From contig CACYWW010000013.1 in assembly GCA_902778145.1 (NCBI GenBank), positions 1-53,912 on the forward strand: 53,912 nucleotides of DNA. The letters are read 5' to 3'. A model generated the notes under the pieces. It was not told where the DNA came from. It saw only the letters and a list, made by a program, of their open reading frames with translations, and searched no databases. Source of the DNA: an uncultured Ruminococcus sp. GTDB lineage: Bacteria > Bacillota > Clostridia > Oscillospirales > CAG-272. Made by a program: the position numbers and the translations under genes. Positions 1 to 8,570 of this stretch are shown here, one piece after another. Position 1 is the first letter of the stretch; every line of letters begins with the position of its first letter.

Positions 1-72
1 GCGAAGCGTCTTCATTTCTTCATTAGCCCGCTTGCGGGCGTCTTCATTTTCGGCGCGGCAAAGTTTATACAA
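1..72 (-). CDS. 5' end of an unknown gene running off the window
   Basis: A reading frame stays open from a TTG codon at 72-70 to the window edge and encodes 24 residues (starting M/L-YKLCRAENED, then ARKRANEEMKTLR), with charged, helix-like composition and codon use like the neighbours. An AAGGAAG ribosome site lies 4 nt before the TTG, and in-frame stops TGA and TAA lie just upstream, so the gene must begin near here. It follows the glycosidase by about 50 nt on the same strand and may be its operon partner. Function cannot be told from 24 residues. Confidence 0.4.
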   Translation of the reverse strand, partial: MYKLCRAENEDARKRANEEMKTLR

Positions 73-99
73 AATACTTCCTTATCACGCCGCGCCGAA
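49..99. repeat. Perfect 11-bp inverted repeat with 29-nt loop
   Basis: Arms at 49-59 (TTCGGCGCGGC) and 89-99 (GCCGCGCCGAA) are perfectly complementary. On the minus strand the loop holds the AAGGAAG and TTG of the partial gene. There is no T-tract after either arm, so this is not a usual intrinsic terminator. It could be an mRNA hairpin between two cistrons. Confidence 0.5.
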
Positions 100-123
100 G
101 ACCCGGGACGGTTTTTGCTGTTG

Positions 124-2832
124 TCAGATCAGCGACGTCTCAACGAAGCAGTATTTGTCAGTATACGGCCCTTTTCCGTAGCCCGTCCAGATACACGGCT
201 CATAGAAGAAGCTTGCCGGGGAGACGGCGTAAAGCTCGCCGCCTTGGTGATGGTGCGGCCCGAGGAGGTTCCTCAGATTGTTCACGAACGTGAGCTCGAC
301 CGTGTTCCCGCCCTCGCGCAGGTATTCCGTGACGTCAAGCTCGTACGGGGTGAACATAAGAGTCTTCACGTCAACTCCGTTTATCTTCACGTGTATCGCG
401 TTGACGCCGCGCTTGTCAAAGCGGATCAGCGCGGGCGATCCGTCGCATACGATCTGCTTTTGTACCGTGAGCTTGCCGGAGAAGAACGGGAAGCCCTGCA
501 GATCGAGCCTGTGCAGGCTCACCGCGTCCGCGGGACGGTCAATGACGAAATCTCCGTCGAAGAAATACGCGTCGTGCGGGATATTCTCAAAGCTGCCGCT
601 GAGACCGACGGAGAAATCGCCGACGAGGTAAAGCGCCTCGATCTCCATATCGTAGGTGAGCTTGTTTTTCTCGGATTCGAAGACCTTCGCCTTCTTCATG
701 TTCTCGTATACTTCGGGCGACTGCTCGAAGTGCGTTATAAGCTTTATTACGTTTTCGCCTTTTTCAAACAGGCCCGACACGTCGAGCAGACGGAAGGCGC
801 GGTCGCGGAAGAAGCCGCGGTCGGTCTTGTCTACCGGCTTGCCGTTGACCGTGATATCGAATATTTCGGGCGTCTCACACGCAAGCGAAAGCTTTTCCGG
901 GACGTACGCGCAGAATACCTTGAATTCACATTCGATATCGACCGGTCGTCCGAGCTCGTAGGCTCTCTGGGCGACGTTCAGAACGTAGCCGTTCTCCTGC
1001 TGAAGCTCGCCGTCGAAGCGGTACGTGCATTTGTCGAGCGTGAGGCTGTTCGGGGTTTTGCCCGTGATCCTCCATTCGCCGGACAGATCGAGCTCCTTGT
1101 AAGCCTTCCGCGCGGGCTTTTCCGCCGCGGGCGTGCCGTCGTCGATCACGATGAGGCTCGACATCGGCGCGAAATCGTATTCGCCGTAAAACGGCAGAGT
1201 CTCGCCCGTCTCCTGCTCGAGGATCTTTCCGCCGCATCTGATCGCGCAGTGGTGAGCGGAGGACGTTGAGTTGACGAAATAGTGCATCGTGAAACCGTCG
1301 AACACGCGCTTCGTGTAGGTGATCGCCGGATCGTCGATTATTTCGTTTGCCGCTATCTCCTCCGGCGCAAGGATCAGACCGCCGTTTTCACGGAACTCTT
1401 CAAGCAGCCTTTCGGTGTTGTCAAACAGTACCTCGTGCGGGGGGATGATGACCTTTTTGTATCTCATCTCGCCGATGATCAGCTCGCCGCCCTCGACCCT
1501 TCCGTGGCGCTCGAGCATTATCTCGTCGCCCAGATGGAAGTTGACGTGCTTGCGCTCGAGCTTGTCTATCGTGCGGAGGAGCGCTTCGTTGTATTTGCCG
1601 ATGCTGCCGTTGTCGCCGCAGTTGAAGTTGACCCAAGCGCTCGATTCGTTGTGGATGACGAGAGTGTCAACGTCGATTTTGCCCTCGGATATGAGCATCC
1701 CGGTGCGGGACACGGCGTCGTTCCACTGCTTGTAATACTCCCACCACGGCTGCTGATAATGCATTGCCGGCGGATAGTCACGCTTTCTTATGCCGCGCAG
1801 GGAATAGCCTTCGAGATGCTGGCAGAGCAGGTTGACGCCGCGTACCATCATCCATTCGTAATTGCGTTTCAGCTCCTCGTGAGATACGTTGTGGCCGCAG
1901 AGCGCGAAGCTCTCGGTGAGTATCTGTTTTTTGCCGGTCTGCGCCGCGGTCGACGCGAGCTGATGTATGGTCAGGCACGGGAATATCGGACGGCAGAGCC
2001 AGTCCATGCCGGGAATATCGAAATATTCGTAATGCGGCATGCAGGCGCCGTTCGACGTGAGCTGAGACTCAAGAGACTCCTCGAGCACCATGTGACCGGT
2101 GAATTTCAGATCGTGCGATCGGCACCAGTCGTGTATCTGCTTCATGAAGTTTTCCGAGAACAGCATCGTGATGAGGCGCCAGAAGCGCAGACGCGTCTTC
2201 TTATAGTCGCCGGTCTGCAGGAAAAGCTCCGGCAGGCGCGGGATAAGCGGCTCGCCGTACTCGGCCTCGTATTTTCCGGGCAGAGTCAGGCTCCACGGTA
2301 TGCCGTTTCTTGAGATCTGAGGCTCGTCCGTGAAAAATCCGTCGAAGCTGTTTTTGTATTTTTCGTAATACGGCTCGTATATGACGCGGATGAACTCGCC
2401 TATGACCTCACGGTCGAGCGTGTCGACGTAGAACGGGTTGACGTCGAAATAGAAGACGTGACCGTCAGCTCTGCCTATCTCATGCTCGCGCGGGGACTGA
2501 TCGTCCGTCATGCGCAGATATTTCTGCTGATACTTCAGCCCGAGACCGTTGACCTTGCCGCCGCCGAAGCCCGACGGCCAGCCGTTTTCGTCGTACGCCC
2601 AGGCGTGCATGCCGCGCCTGTTCGCCTCGTCAATTGCAGCGGTGACGTTTTCAAACCATTCCTCGCCCATGTATTCGGTCTGAAGACCGCCGCGGGCGTG
2701 CATGAAGAAGCCGCCGATGCCGACGTCGTCCATAAGGCCTATCTGCCTTTTCGTCTCTTCGGTTTCGAGACGCTCGTTCCATGACCAGAACGGCACGGGA
2801 CGGTATTTTTTGTCGATATTCTTAAGATCCAT
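124..2832 (-). CDS. GH106-like glycoside hydrolase (alpha-L-rhamnosidase type)
   Basis: This 902-residue protein has no signal peptide, so it probably works in the cytoplasm on imported oligosaccharides. The N-terminal region carries motifs typical of the GH106/rhamnosidase-like family: PFWSWNE at residues 14-20, then GFFMHARGG and DENGWPSG. A TIM-barrel-like core occupies about the first 500 residues. The last 300 residues look like beta-sandwich carbohydrate-binding modules (for example FTPYELDVTEYLREGGN). The ATG has a GGGAGGAAAAT ribosome site and a sigma-A promoter about 30 nt upstream. Family assignment rests on recalled motifs. The exact sugar and the catalytic acids were not established, and a related unclassified family is possible. 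Confidence 0.75.
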   Translation of the reverse strand: MDLKNIDKKYRPVPFWSWNERLETEETKRQIGLMDDVGIGGFFMHARGGLQTEYMGEEWFENVTAAIDEANRRGMHAWAYDENGWPSGFGGGKVNGLGLKYQQKYLRMTDDQSPREHEIGRADGHVFYFDVNPFYVDTLDREVIGEFIRVIYEPYYEKYKNSFDGFFTDEPQISRNGIPWSLTLPGKYEAEYGEPLIPRLPELFLQTGDYKKTRLRFWRLITMLFSENFMKQIHDWCRSHDLKFTGHMVLEESLESQLTSNGACMPHYEYFDIPGMDWLCRPIFPCLTIHQLASTAAQTGKKQILTESFALCGHNVSHEELKRNYEWMMVRGVNLLCQHLEGYSLRGIRKRDYPPAMHYQQPWWEYYKQWNDAVSRTGMLISEGKIDVDTLVIHNESSAWVNFNCGDNGSIGKYNEALLRTIDKLERKHVNFHLGDEIMLERHGRVEGGELIIGEMRYKKVIIPPHEVLFDNTERLLEEFRENGGLILAPEEIAANEIIDDPAITYTKRVFDGFTMHYFVNSTSSAHHCAIRCGGKILEQETGETLPFYGEYDFAPMSSLIVIDDGTPAAEKPARKAYKELDLSGEWRITGKTPNSLTLDKCTYRFDGELQQENGYVLNVAQRAYELGRPVDIECEFKVFCAYVPEKLSLACETPEIFDITVNGKPVDKTDRGFFRDRAFRLLDVSGLFEKGENVIKLITHFEQSPEVYENMKKAKVFESEKNKLTYDMEIEALYLVGDFSVGLSGSFENIPHDAYFFDGDFVIDRPADAVSLHRLDLQGFPFFSGKLTVQKQIVCDGSPALIRFDKRGVNAIHVKINGVDVKTLMFTPYELDVTEYLREGGNTVELTFVNNLRNLLGPHHHQGGELYAVSPASFFYEPCIWTGYGKGPYTDKYCFVETSLI

Positions 2833-2860
2833 ATTTTCCTCCCGGTGAGGTTTTTTTCTT

Positions 2861-2889
2861 ATTATACAGTCTCCCGGTCACAAAGTCAA
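2861..2889 (-). promoter_or_regulatory. Sigma-A promoter of the GH106-like gene
   Basis: Read on the minus strand, TTGACT (2889-2884) and TATAAT (2866-2861) are separated by 17 bp. The -10 lies about 28 bp before the ATG at 2832. Confidence 0.8.
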
Positions 2890-2962
2890 CGGAATTTTAA
2901 AAAAACACGCGGTAATGAGCCCGGCAAAGACGCAGAATTTACATATTCTAAATATAATCGTC

Positions 2963-2991
2963 TTGAGAGTGCGGGAGACGTATGTTAAAAT
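2963..2991 (+). promoter_or_regulatory. Extended -10 promoter of the 3013 gene
   Basis: TTGAGA (2963-2968), a 17-bp spacer ending in TGT, and TAAAAT (2986-2991). The start codon at 3013 follows a GGAGATG ribosome site. Confidence 0.75.
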
Positions 2992-3012
2992 GATAAAAAA
3001 GGAGATGAAGAC

Positions 3013-4605
3013 ATGGACGGAAATGATACGCAAAACAATAAGGGCGTGAAGATTCGTATAGCCGTCGCGGCTTTTGCCGCGGTTGCTTTTGTCGCTGCCG
3101 CCGTTTTCTTCCTCGTCGCGGCACTGAATAAAAAGGACGGCGGGAACACACAGGGTGAGACGACGTCCGGGACGGACGCGCGGGCGATAACGGCTGTCTC
3201 CGTCGTGTCTTATCCGGAGGCTGCGCTGCCGGCAAGCGACGCGCTCGACGCCGAAAAGACCGCGTTTGCGGAAACGGCTTACGCAAAGCTCTGCGAGGAA
3301 TATCCGGAATTCCGCGACCTGCCGGAGAACCTCCTCAAACGCGTTTACAAGGAGAGCGATACGAGAAGATCCGTCAGGTTCGTATTCTGCGTCGGCGGCG
3401 TGGAAACGGATGAGGCATACGAATACGTCGTCAGCAACTTCGGACGCGGAGATTACGTGTCGATGAACCGCGATGAGGGAGAGATATTCAAAGGCCGCAC
3501 CGTCTGCATAAGTCAGAGGGACGCCGACGCGCTGACGGGCTTTCTCATCGACGCGATCCGGGAAAAGCTCGACAAATACGGACTTGAGAAAAAGGGAGAT
3601 TTTCCCGATACCGTGTCCTTCCGCTGGGGAAAGGACGGAGGCGAAAGGATCTGCCTTTACGCCGGATACGAAAGCGCGCCGTACGGAACGCTGTTCCCCG
3701 ACGGCGTCACGATCGGATCCGCCGCCTCGGTCTTTGACGGCGAGCTGAACCCCGTCCCGTTTTCGGACTTTGAAAAGCTCGCGCTTCCCGGATACATGGT
3801 GGAAAAACTGTACGTCGAGGGCACGGTAAAAGACAGCAACAACACAAGTTACGGCAAGACTCTGAACGTCGATATCAACGGAGACGGATATACGGACTGC
3901 CTGACCGTGAGCGGCGGCGGCACATACGCGTATATCATGTTCCGGAACGGACAGGACGAAACGACGGAGAAGATCACCCACGGCTTTGCCTGCAGGCTTG
4001 CACAGGACGCGGAGGGACGGGTGGTGATATGCAACAGTATGTTCCCGTGCGGCGAAAACGAGGTCATTGCGGTGCCTCTCGCGTATCTTACTTATAATGA
4101 CAGAGGCGAGTTCGACGCGAAGCCCCTGTATAAAACGGGAGAGAGCTCGCATACCATATATTTCATGCGTAAATACGCCGAGAAAACCGTGGAGATCCCG
4201 GATCCCGTCGCGTATGAGCCGGACAAATATTTCGACGACGCGGAGCTTCTTGAGCTCGGCGGCTTCCGCGCCTATGTTCTTGACTACAGCAGATCGATAT
4301 CATCCCGGACGCCATATGAATACAAGACCGTTGCCGGGGACGACGCGAAGGAGCTGTACCGTATCCTGAGAGACAGGGTGGGCTCCGAGAAAGAATCTCC
4401 CACGTCGATTGAAGTTATTTCATCAAGCCGGATCGTCTTCGTGAACGAGGAGGAGGACGGTATAAGGTTCGTCGGTGCGGCTTTATATATCCACAGCCCG
4501 GGAAAGGACCGCGCATGCTTCAACAGTACCAAATACCGCGGCCGCTTTGAAATGCCGGATGAGTCCGCTGACAGATTTCTTGAGATCTTAGGCGATCCGG
4601 AGTGA
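3013..4605 (+). CDS. Membrane-anchored extracytoplasmic protein of unknown function
   Basis: I do not recognise this 530-residue protein. It has a short charged N-terminus, one hydrophobic segment at about residues 15-40 (a signal anchor, with no lipobox cysteine), then a Gly/Thr-rich stretch and a large soluble domain expected outside the membrane. Residues 287-295 read DINGDGYTD, a calcium-loop pattern seen in EF-hand-like and FG-GAP/VCBS repeats. Only one copy was seen. It has its own promoter and a strong terminator, so it is probably monocistronic. Codon use matches the neighbours. Confidence 0.75.
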   Translation: MDGNDTQNNKGVKIRIAVAAFAAVAFVAAAVFFLVAALNKKDGGNTQGETTSGTDARAITAVSVVSYPEAALPASDALDAEKTAFAETAYAKLCEEYPEFRDLPENLLKRVYKESDTRRSVRFVFCVGGVETDEAYEYVVSNFGRGDYVSMNRDEGEIFKGRTVCISQRDADALTGFLIDAIREKLDKYGLEKKGDFPDTVSFRWGKDGGERICLYAGYESAPYGTLFPDGVTIGSAASVFDGELNPVPFSDFEKLALPGYMVEKLYVEGTVKDSNNTSYGKTLNVDINGDGYTDCLTVSGGGTYAYIMFRNGQDETTEKITHGFACRLAQDAEGRVVICNSMFPCGENEVIAVPLAYLTYNDRGEFDAKPLYKTGESSHTIYFMRKYAEKTVEIPDPVAYEPDKYFDDAELLELGGFRAYVLDYSRSISSRTPYEYKTVAGDDAKELYRILRDRVGSEKESPTSIEVISSSRIVFVNEEEDGIRFVGAALYIHSPGKDRACFNSTKYRGRFEMPDESADRFLEILGDPE

Positions 4606-4644
4606 CGCGCAAAGGAATGTATAAAGGCGCGGGATAATGAGAAA

Positions 4645-4690
4645 GGCTGAAATAAGGCGGGACGGTTTCCTTATTTCAGCCGTTTTTATC
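4645..4690. terminator. Bidirectional terminator between convergent genes
   Basis: A perfect 13-bp stem (4645-4657 with 4669-4681), an 11-nt loop and T-rich tracts after it on the plus strand. It separates the 3013 gene from the convergent MBL-fold gene. Confidence 0.9.
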
Positions 4691-4711
4691 AGTTTTTGAA
4701 GTATCGTATGA

Positions 4712-5479
4712 TCATAACGACAGCCTCAGCCCGTCCGAGGCGACGTGTATGCCGTCTTTTTCGCAGATGCGCACCGTTTCCGCGTGCGGCTTATGCAGCG
4801 ACGGGGCGAGATGGGAGATAAAGATAAGAGTGTGACCGTCGATCGCGCCGACCGTACGCAGAGAGGGGAGCATAAGGCGGATCATCGGGATGCTGTTGTG
4901 CTCGCCCATCCTGTAGTCGCCCTCGTAGTCTCCGCAGGTGCCGTCGAGCACGCAGAGATCGAGATGCGTATTCCAAAGACGAGCGTAGGTTTTGTTGAGC
5001 AGCCAGCCGCCGTCCATGCCGTAGAATATCTTTTTCCCGTCGGCTTCGATCAAAAGATGCTGAGGGAACGCGTCGGGATCGTGGTTCGCGGGAAGACCCG
5101 TCACAAAGAAGTCTTCGCCCGCCCCGTATCTCTCGAAGCTGTCCATCCGCATGACCTCAACGTTTCCGATCCGCGGGAGAGTCGCGTCGGAGCGGACCCA
5201 AAGCCTGACGGGATGAGATGAGGCGACGTACTCAACGCTCTCCTTTACGAAATGGTCTGCGTGGAGATGCGTCAGAAAGATATCGGTAATACAGCCGGGG
5301 TCGATCCCGGCGATGCGCAGTGAATCCGGACAGTGCGGTCCGCAGTCGATAAGATAACGCCCGTTCACGAGCGCGCACGAGGCGCGGCGCGCGTCATTGT
5401 CGAATCTGTCCCTGCAATCGGTCAGAAGACGCGGAGAAAAGTCGGCGGCGCAGGTCCCCAAAAAAAGAATGTCAGCCAA
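4712..5479 (-). CDS. MBL-fold metallo-hydrolase (PhnP/RNase Z-like)
   Basis: About 255 residues, a metallo-beta-lactamase-fold hydrolase. The HxHxDH metal motif is present as THLHADHF, preceded by a DCGPH segment, with further ligands suggested by GLPANHD, YGMDGG and HLAPSLH. The layout is like PhnP and other small MBL hydrolases that cut phosphodiester bonds, but the substrate is unknown. The start is taken as the TTG at 5479 because AAGGAG lies 6 nt upstream and the protein then begins at the first beta-strand (MADILFLGT). The longer frame back to 5530 would overlap the promoter. It is divergent from the AAA+/transglutaminase operon. Confidence 0.8.
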   Translation of the reverse strand: MADILFLGTCAADFSPRLLTDCRDRFDNDARRASCALVNGRYLIDCGPHCPDSLRIAGIDPGCITDIFLTHLHADHFVKESVEYVASSHPVRLWVRSDATLPRIGNVEVMRMDSFERYGAGEDFFVTGLPANHDPDAFPQHLLIEADGKKIFYGMDGGWLLNKTYARLWNTHLDLCVLDGTCGDYEGDYRMGEHNSIPMIRLMLPSLRTVGAIDGHTLIFISHLAPSLHKPHAETVRICEKDGIHVASDGLRLSL

Positions 5480-5492
5480 AATACGCTCCTTA

Positions 5493-5518
5493 CCGCCGCG
5501 CGAGGCGGCGTTTTTTTT
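5493..5518. other. GC hairpin with T8 in the MBL gene leader
   Basis: CCGCC and GGCGG arms around GCGCGA are followed on the plus strand by eight T. On the minus strand the hairpin sits in the 5' leader of the MBL-fold gene, right before its AAGGAG. It may cap or regulate that mRNA, and it could stop antisense transcription arriving on the plus strand. Confidence 0.5.
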
Positions 5519-5520
5519 GT

Positions 5521-5549
5521 ATTTTATCACAGTGCGCCGCCCGGGTCAA
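5521..5549 (-). promoter_or_regulatory. Extended -10 promoter of the MBL-fold gene
   Basis: On the minus strand, TTGACC (5549-5544), a 17-bp spacer ending in TGA, and TAAAAT (5526-5521). The -10 is about 42 bp before the TTG start. Confidence 0.75.
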
Positions 5550-5647
5550 GCCCGCTTTTGCTCCTGATAAAAAAATTAAAGAAATGTTTTCAAAGAATGT
5601 GAAACCTGAACGGCGCAATTCGCATCTTATATTATGCGGGATACACG

Positions 5648-5665
5648 GTACGGCGCGCCCCGTAC
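5648..5665. promoter_or_regulatory. Inverted repeat abutting the -35 of the AAA+/transglutaminase operon
   Basis: GTACGG and CCGTAC arms with a 6-nt loop end one base before the -35 at 5666. The position suits a regulator-binding site. No regulator is identified. Confidence 0.45.
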
Positions 5666-5694
5666 TTGACAGAACGTAAATAATATGATATACT
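5666..5694 (+). promoter_or_regulatory. Extended -10 sigma-A promoter of the AAA+/transglutaminase operon
   Basis: Consensus TTGACA (5666-5671), 17-bp spacer ending in TGA, and TATACT (5689-5694). It lies 30 bp before the ATG at 5725, which has a CGGAGAT ribosome site. Confidence 0.85.
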
Positions 5695-5724
5695 ATAATC
5701 AATAAAGCAACGGAGATAAAAACC

Positions 5725-6999
5725 ATGATATATTTATTGACGGGACAGTCACCATCGTTTGAGGCAGAACCCACGTTCTGGCAGAAGATCACGGGGCACA
5801 GAGCGCTTTTCGTGTACCTTGCCGTTCTTCTCGCGTCGCTTATACTTCTCATGCTGCTGCTGATAATCAGAAACGCGAGAGAGGTGAGGACTCGCGAGGC
5901 GGAGAAGAAGCTCGCAAAGGAGAAACGCCGCTTCAGCCGTCTCTGCGAGGCTGACGCGCGGGCGAAAAGCATGCCAAAGGCGCTCCCGGACGACGATATA
6001 GAGCTTTCCTCCCTTTGTGACAGGTTCCGTGATTTCGCCGCCTCCCGCATGGGGCTTTATTACGAGCCGGAGGTCATACGCACGTTCATATCCGCGCTTT
6101 CCGTGAGCAGGCTCGTCATAATGCAGGGCATATCCGGCACCGGAAAGACGTCGCTCGCTTACGCCTTCGGAAAATTCGTCCTGCACGAGGCGACGATCGT
6201 GCCCGTCCAGCCGTCGTGGAAGGACAGGACGGACATGCTCGGCTATTATAATGAATTCACCGGCAGCTTCACCGAGACGGAGCTGCTCGATATGATATAC
6301 GAGGCGAACCGCAGCGACAGGATCTTCACCGCCGTACTCGATGAGATGAACATAGCCCGCGTGGAATATTATTTCGCGGAGTTTCTGTCGGTGCTCGAGC
6401 TCCCGGATCCCGAATCGAGAAAAATAGAGGTCGTTTCCGACACGCGTGACAACGACCCCGAGCTTATAAAAGGCGGCAAGCTCTCCGTGCCCGATAACAT
6501 CTGGTTCATAGGCACCGCCAACAACGATGACTCCACGCTCTCGATCTCCGACAAGGTGTACGACCGCGCGATGGTCATTGAGCTTCAGAGCAGGGCAAAG
6601 CCGTTCACGGCGCCGGACACCGATCCGGTCATACTCTCGGCGCCGCATCTCTTTTCGCTTTTCGATAAGGCGCGGGGCGACTTCAGCATGTCCGACGAGC
6701 TGAGGCGTAAGATAGAGCGCATCGACGCGTATCTCACATCGCGCCTCGGCATAACTTTCGGAAACCGTATAATGACGCAGACGGAGCGCTTCATCCCGGT
6801 GTTCCGCGCGTGCGGCGGCACCGAGGATCAGGCGGCGGATCTCATACTGTCAAAAAAGGTGCTCCGCAAGCTGGAGCTCCAGAACCCCGTATACGTCTCG
6901 GCTGAGGCTGACGGGCTTATATCCGAGCTCAACAACGTGTTCGGCGACGGCGTTATGAGGCACTGCCTGTCATACGTCGGAAAATTCGTAAGGCTTTAA
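5725..6999 (+). CDS. Membrane-tethered McrB-type AAA+ ATPase, copy 1
   Basis: This 424-residue protein has a short N-terminus, one membrane helix at about residues 29-50, a charged linker and a cytoplasmic AAA+ module of the McrB/MoxR group. Walker A is GISGTGKT (135-142), Walker B is VLDEMN (204-209) and sensor 1 is GTANND (263-268). The segment VQPSWKDRTDMLGYYNEF is the usual McrB-family pattern after Walker A. A membrane helix is not normal for McrB restriction subunits. It is the first gene of a five-gene operon, 8 nt from the next, and a close paralog lies at 8567. Inference: half of a hetero-hexameric ring that drives a membrane process rather than DNA restriction. Confidence 0.85.
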   Translation: MIYLLTGQSPSFEAEPTFWQKITGHRALFVYLAVLLASLILLMLLLIIRNAREVRTREAEKKLAKEKRRFSRLCEADARAKSMPKALPDDDIELSSLCDRFRDFAASRMGLYYEPEVIRTFISALSVSRLVIMQGISGTGKTSLAYAFGKFVLHEATIVPVQPSWKDRTDMLGYYNEFTGSFTETELLDMIYEANRSDRIFTAVLDEMNIARVEYYFAEFLSVLELPDPESRKIEVVSDTRDNDPELIKGGKLSVPDNIWFIGTANNDDSTLSISDKVYDRAMVIELQSRAKPFTAPDTDPVILSAPHLFSLFDKARGDFSMSDELRRKIERIDAYLTSRLGITFGNRIMTQTERFIPVFRACGGTEDQAADLILSKKVLRKLELQNPVYVSAEADGLISELNNVFGDGVMRHCLSYVGKFVRL

Positions 7000-7007
7000 G
7001 GTGTGAT

Positions 7008-8570
7008 ATGGCGGACAACGATCTGAAAAGGCGCGCCGCGCTGTACGGTACGCTGAAAAAGGTCTCGGAGACCGTGAAGGGAGACCCTGTGCACGGCGCT
7101 CTGAAGGAGGCTTTCGCGGCGCCCGGCAAAGACGAGTATATGACAGGCGCAAGGAAAAGCGTCGAGGTGGACGAGGAATGGCTCGGACGCTGTGAGAGGG
7201 CTCTTCCTCATTTCGAGAAGGCGATAGAACAGTCGCGCAGTCTGATAAAAAAGGACGGCGAGGTCGTGCGCATAGACCGCGCAAAGCGGCCGTCAAAGGA
7301 TTCCGTCGCTCATCTCGCGCGTCACAGCAATCTGATCAGATCCGTGACGGACGACGGACGTCTTGCCCCGGAGGAGATATACATAACGTCGAACGACGAG
7401 GAGCTCGCCGTGTATGAGAACAGGTTCCTTTACCTCGCGCTCACGCACACGCAGTCCTTCGTGCAGTTGAGATATGATGAGATGTCGCGCGCGGCGGCGG
7501 AATCCGGCGTATCGCTCAGGATATCGCGGACAAGCGAGTCCCGCGGCAAAACGCTTTCTTACGAGCTTTCCGTCAGCGAGACGCTGAACGCCGGCGATAA
7601 CGCCGCGGGACTTCTGCAGCAGCAGACGATGGCGCGCATAAGGAACGTTCTCAACGCCGTTTCCGGATTTCTGCAGTCGTCTCTTATGAAGAGCGTATCG
7701 TCTGCGCCGAAGCTGACGCCGCCGATAGTCAGAACGAATATAATAAAGAACAATGTGGACTTCACCGAGATCTACGAGCTTTACATGTTCCTGTCTTCGT
7801 ATACGGGACAGGGCTATACGGTAAATAACGAGGTCAGGGACGGCAAGGACGTGCCGGCGGAGACGGCGGAGCGTCTTTGCGATATCGCGGCGCTTCAGTT
7901 TTTCGCGGCGTATCAGGGCATCTTCGACGGCTGGAGAGAAAGCGAGTCGTTATACAACGAGGAAGAGGAGGAGCGCCGCAGGACGCTTTTGAAGCGCCTC
8001 CGCCTCGACGTTGAGACGGCAAAGCGCGAATTCATGAACGGCGAGCGCACTAAGGAGGAGTATATCGAGCTTCTGGAGACGCGCAACGCCGCGCTTTCCG
8101 GCGCTTATGAGGATCTCGGCGCCGCCGTATCCGATCTGCGGAAGAAGGAGCGCGAGGATCATCAGACCATCGTCCGCCTGTCCGCGGAGCACGATATGAT
8201 GAAGGACAGGATGAAGGAGACTCAGGCGGCGGCTGAAAGACGGATAAGAGAAAACGCCGTGAACGCCGAGCGCAGAGCCGCCGAGGAAGCGGACGAGCGC
8301 ATACGGAAAAAAGAAGAGGCGCACGAGAAGGAGAGGCAGACGTGGCAGAGCGAGAACGATCTTCTGTCCGCGCGTCTTCGCGCCGAAGGGTTAATCAAAA
8401 GCGGCGGGAACGCCGCCGACGATATAGAGGACAGAGAGGGCTTCATCAGGCTCGAGCGCGAGCACAAGGCGCTCGGCGGATATTTCAAAAAACAGTGGGC
8501 GAAGGCGAAAAAGCGCATAAGAGCCGCGGAATGGAAAAACAGAAAGCGCACGGAGGAGGATGACGGATGA
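7008..8570 (+). CDS. DUF2357-like protein with C-terminal coiled coil
   Basis: A soluble 520-residue protein. The N-terminal 310 residues resemble the DUF2357 proteins that accompany McrB-like ATPases (segment EELAVYENRFLYLAL, then the TNIIKNNVDF region). Residues about 315-515 are a long, highly charged Glu/Lys/Arg/Ala helix that looks like a coiled coil. No PD-(D/E)xK nuclease motif was found where restriction partners would have one. It sits between the two paralogous ATPases and its stop overlaps the next start (ATGA), which suggests coupled translation and a complex with both. The DUF2357 label is from memory of the family pattern. The adaptor role is inference. Confidence 0.7.
   Translation: MADNDLKRRAALYGTLKKVSETVKGDPVHGALKEAFAAPGKDEYMTGARKSVEVDEEWLGRCERALPHFEKAIEQSRSLIKKDGEVVRIDRAKRPSKDSVAHLARHSNLIRSVTDDGRLAPEEIYITSNDEELAVYENRFLYLALTHTQSFVQLRYDEMSRAAAESGVSLRISRTSESRGKTLSYELSVSETLNAGDNAAGLLQQQTMARIRNVLNAVSGFLQSSLMKSVSSAPKLTPPIVRTNIIKNNVDFTEIYELYMFLSSYTGQGYTVNNEVRDGKDVPAETAERLCDIAALQFFAAYQGIFDGWRESESLYNEEEEERRRTLLKRLRLDVETAKREFMNGERTKEEYIELLETRNAALSGAYEDLGAAVSDLRKKEREDHQTIVRLSAEHDMMKDRMKETQAAAERRIRENAVNAERRAAEEADERIRKKEEAHEKERQTWQSENDLLSARLRAEGLIKSGGNAADDIEDREGFIRLEREHKALGGYFKKQWAKAKKRIRAAEWKNRKRTEEDDG

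Noticed and set aside
115-2313. Long plus-strand reading frames (384 and 343 codons) over the glycosidase gene
   Set aside because: They lie fully antisense to a convincing enzyme, have no ribosome sites or protein-like composition (high Arg, Val, Ala) and arise from GC-biased codons.
2878-4152. 424-codon minus-strand frame opposite the 3013 gene
   Set aside because: No recognisable protein features, and it crosses the promoter of the real gene on the other strand. A mirror of its codon bias.
5493-5518. Terminator of a plus-strand gene
   Set aside because: No plus-strand gene ends here. The hairpin lies in the leader of the minus-strand MBL gene.
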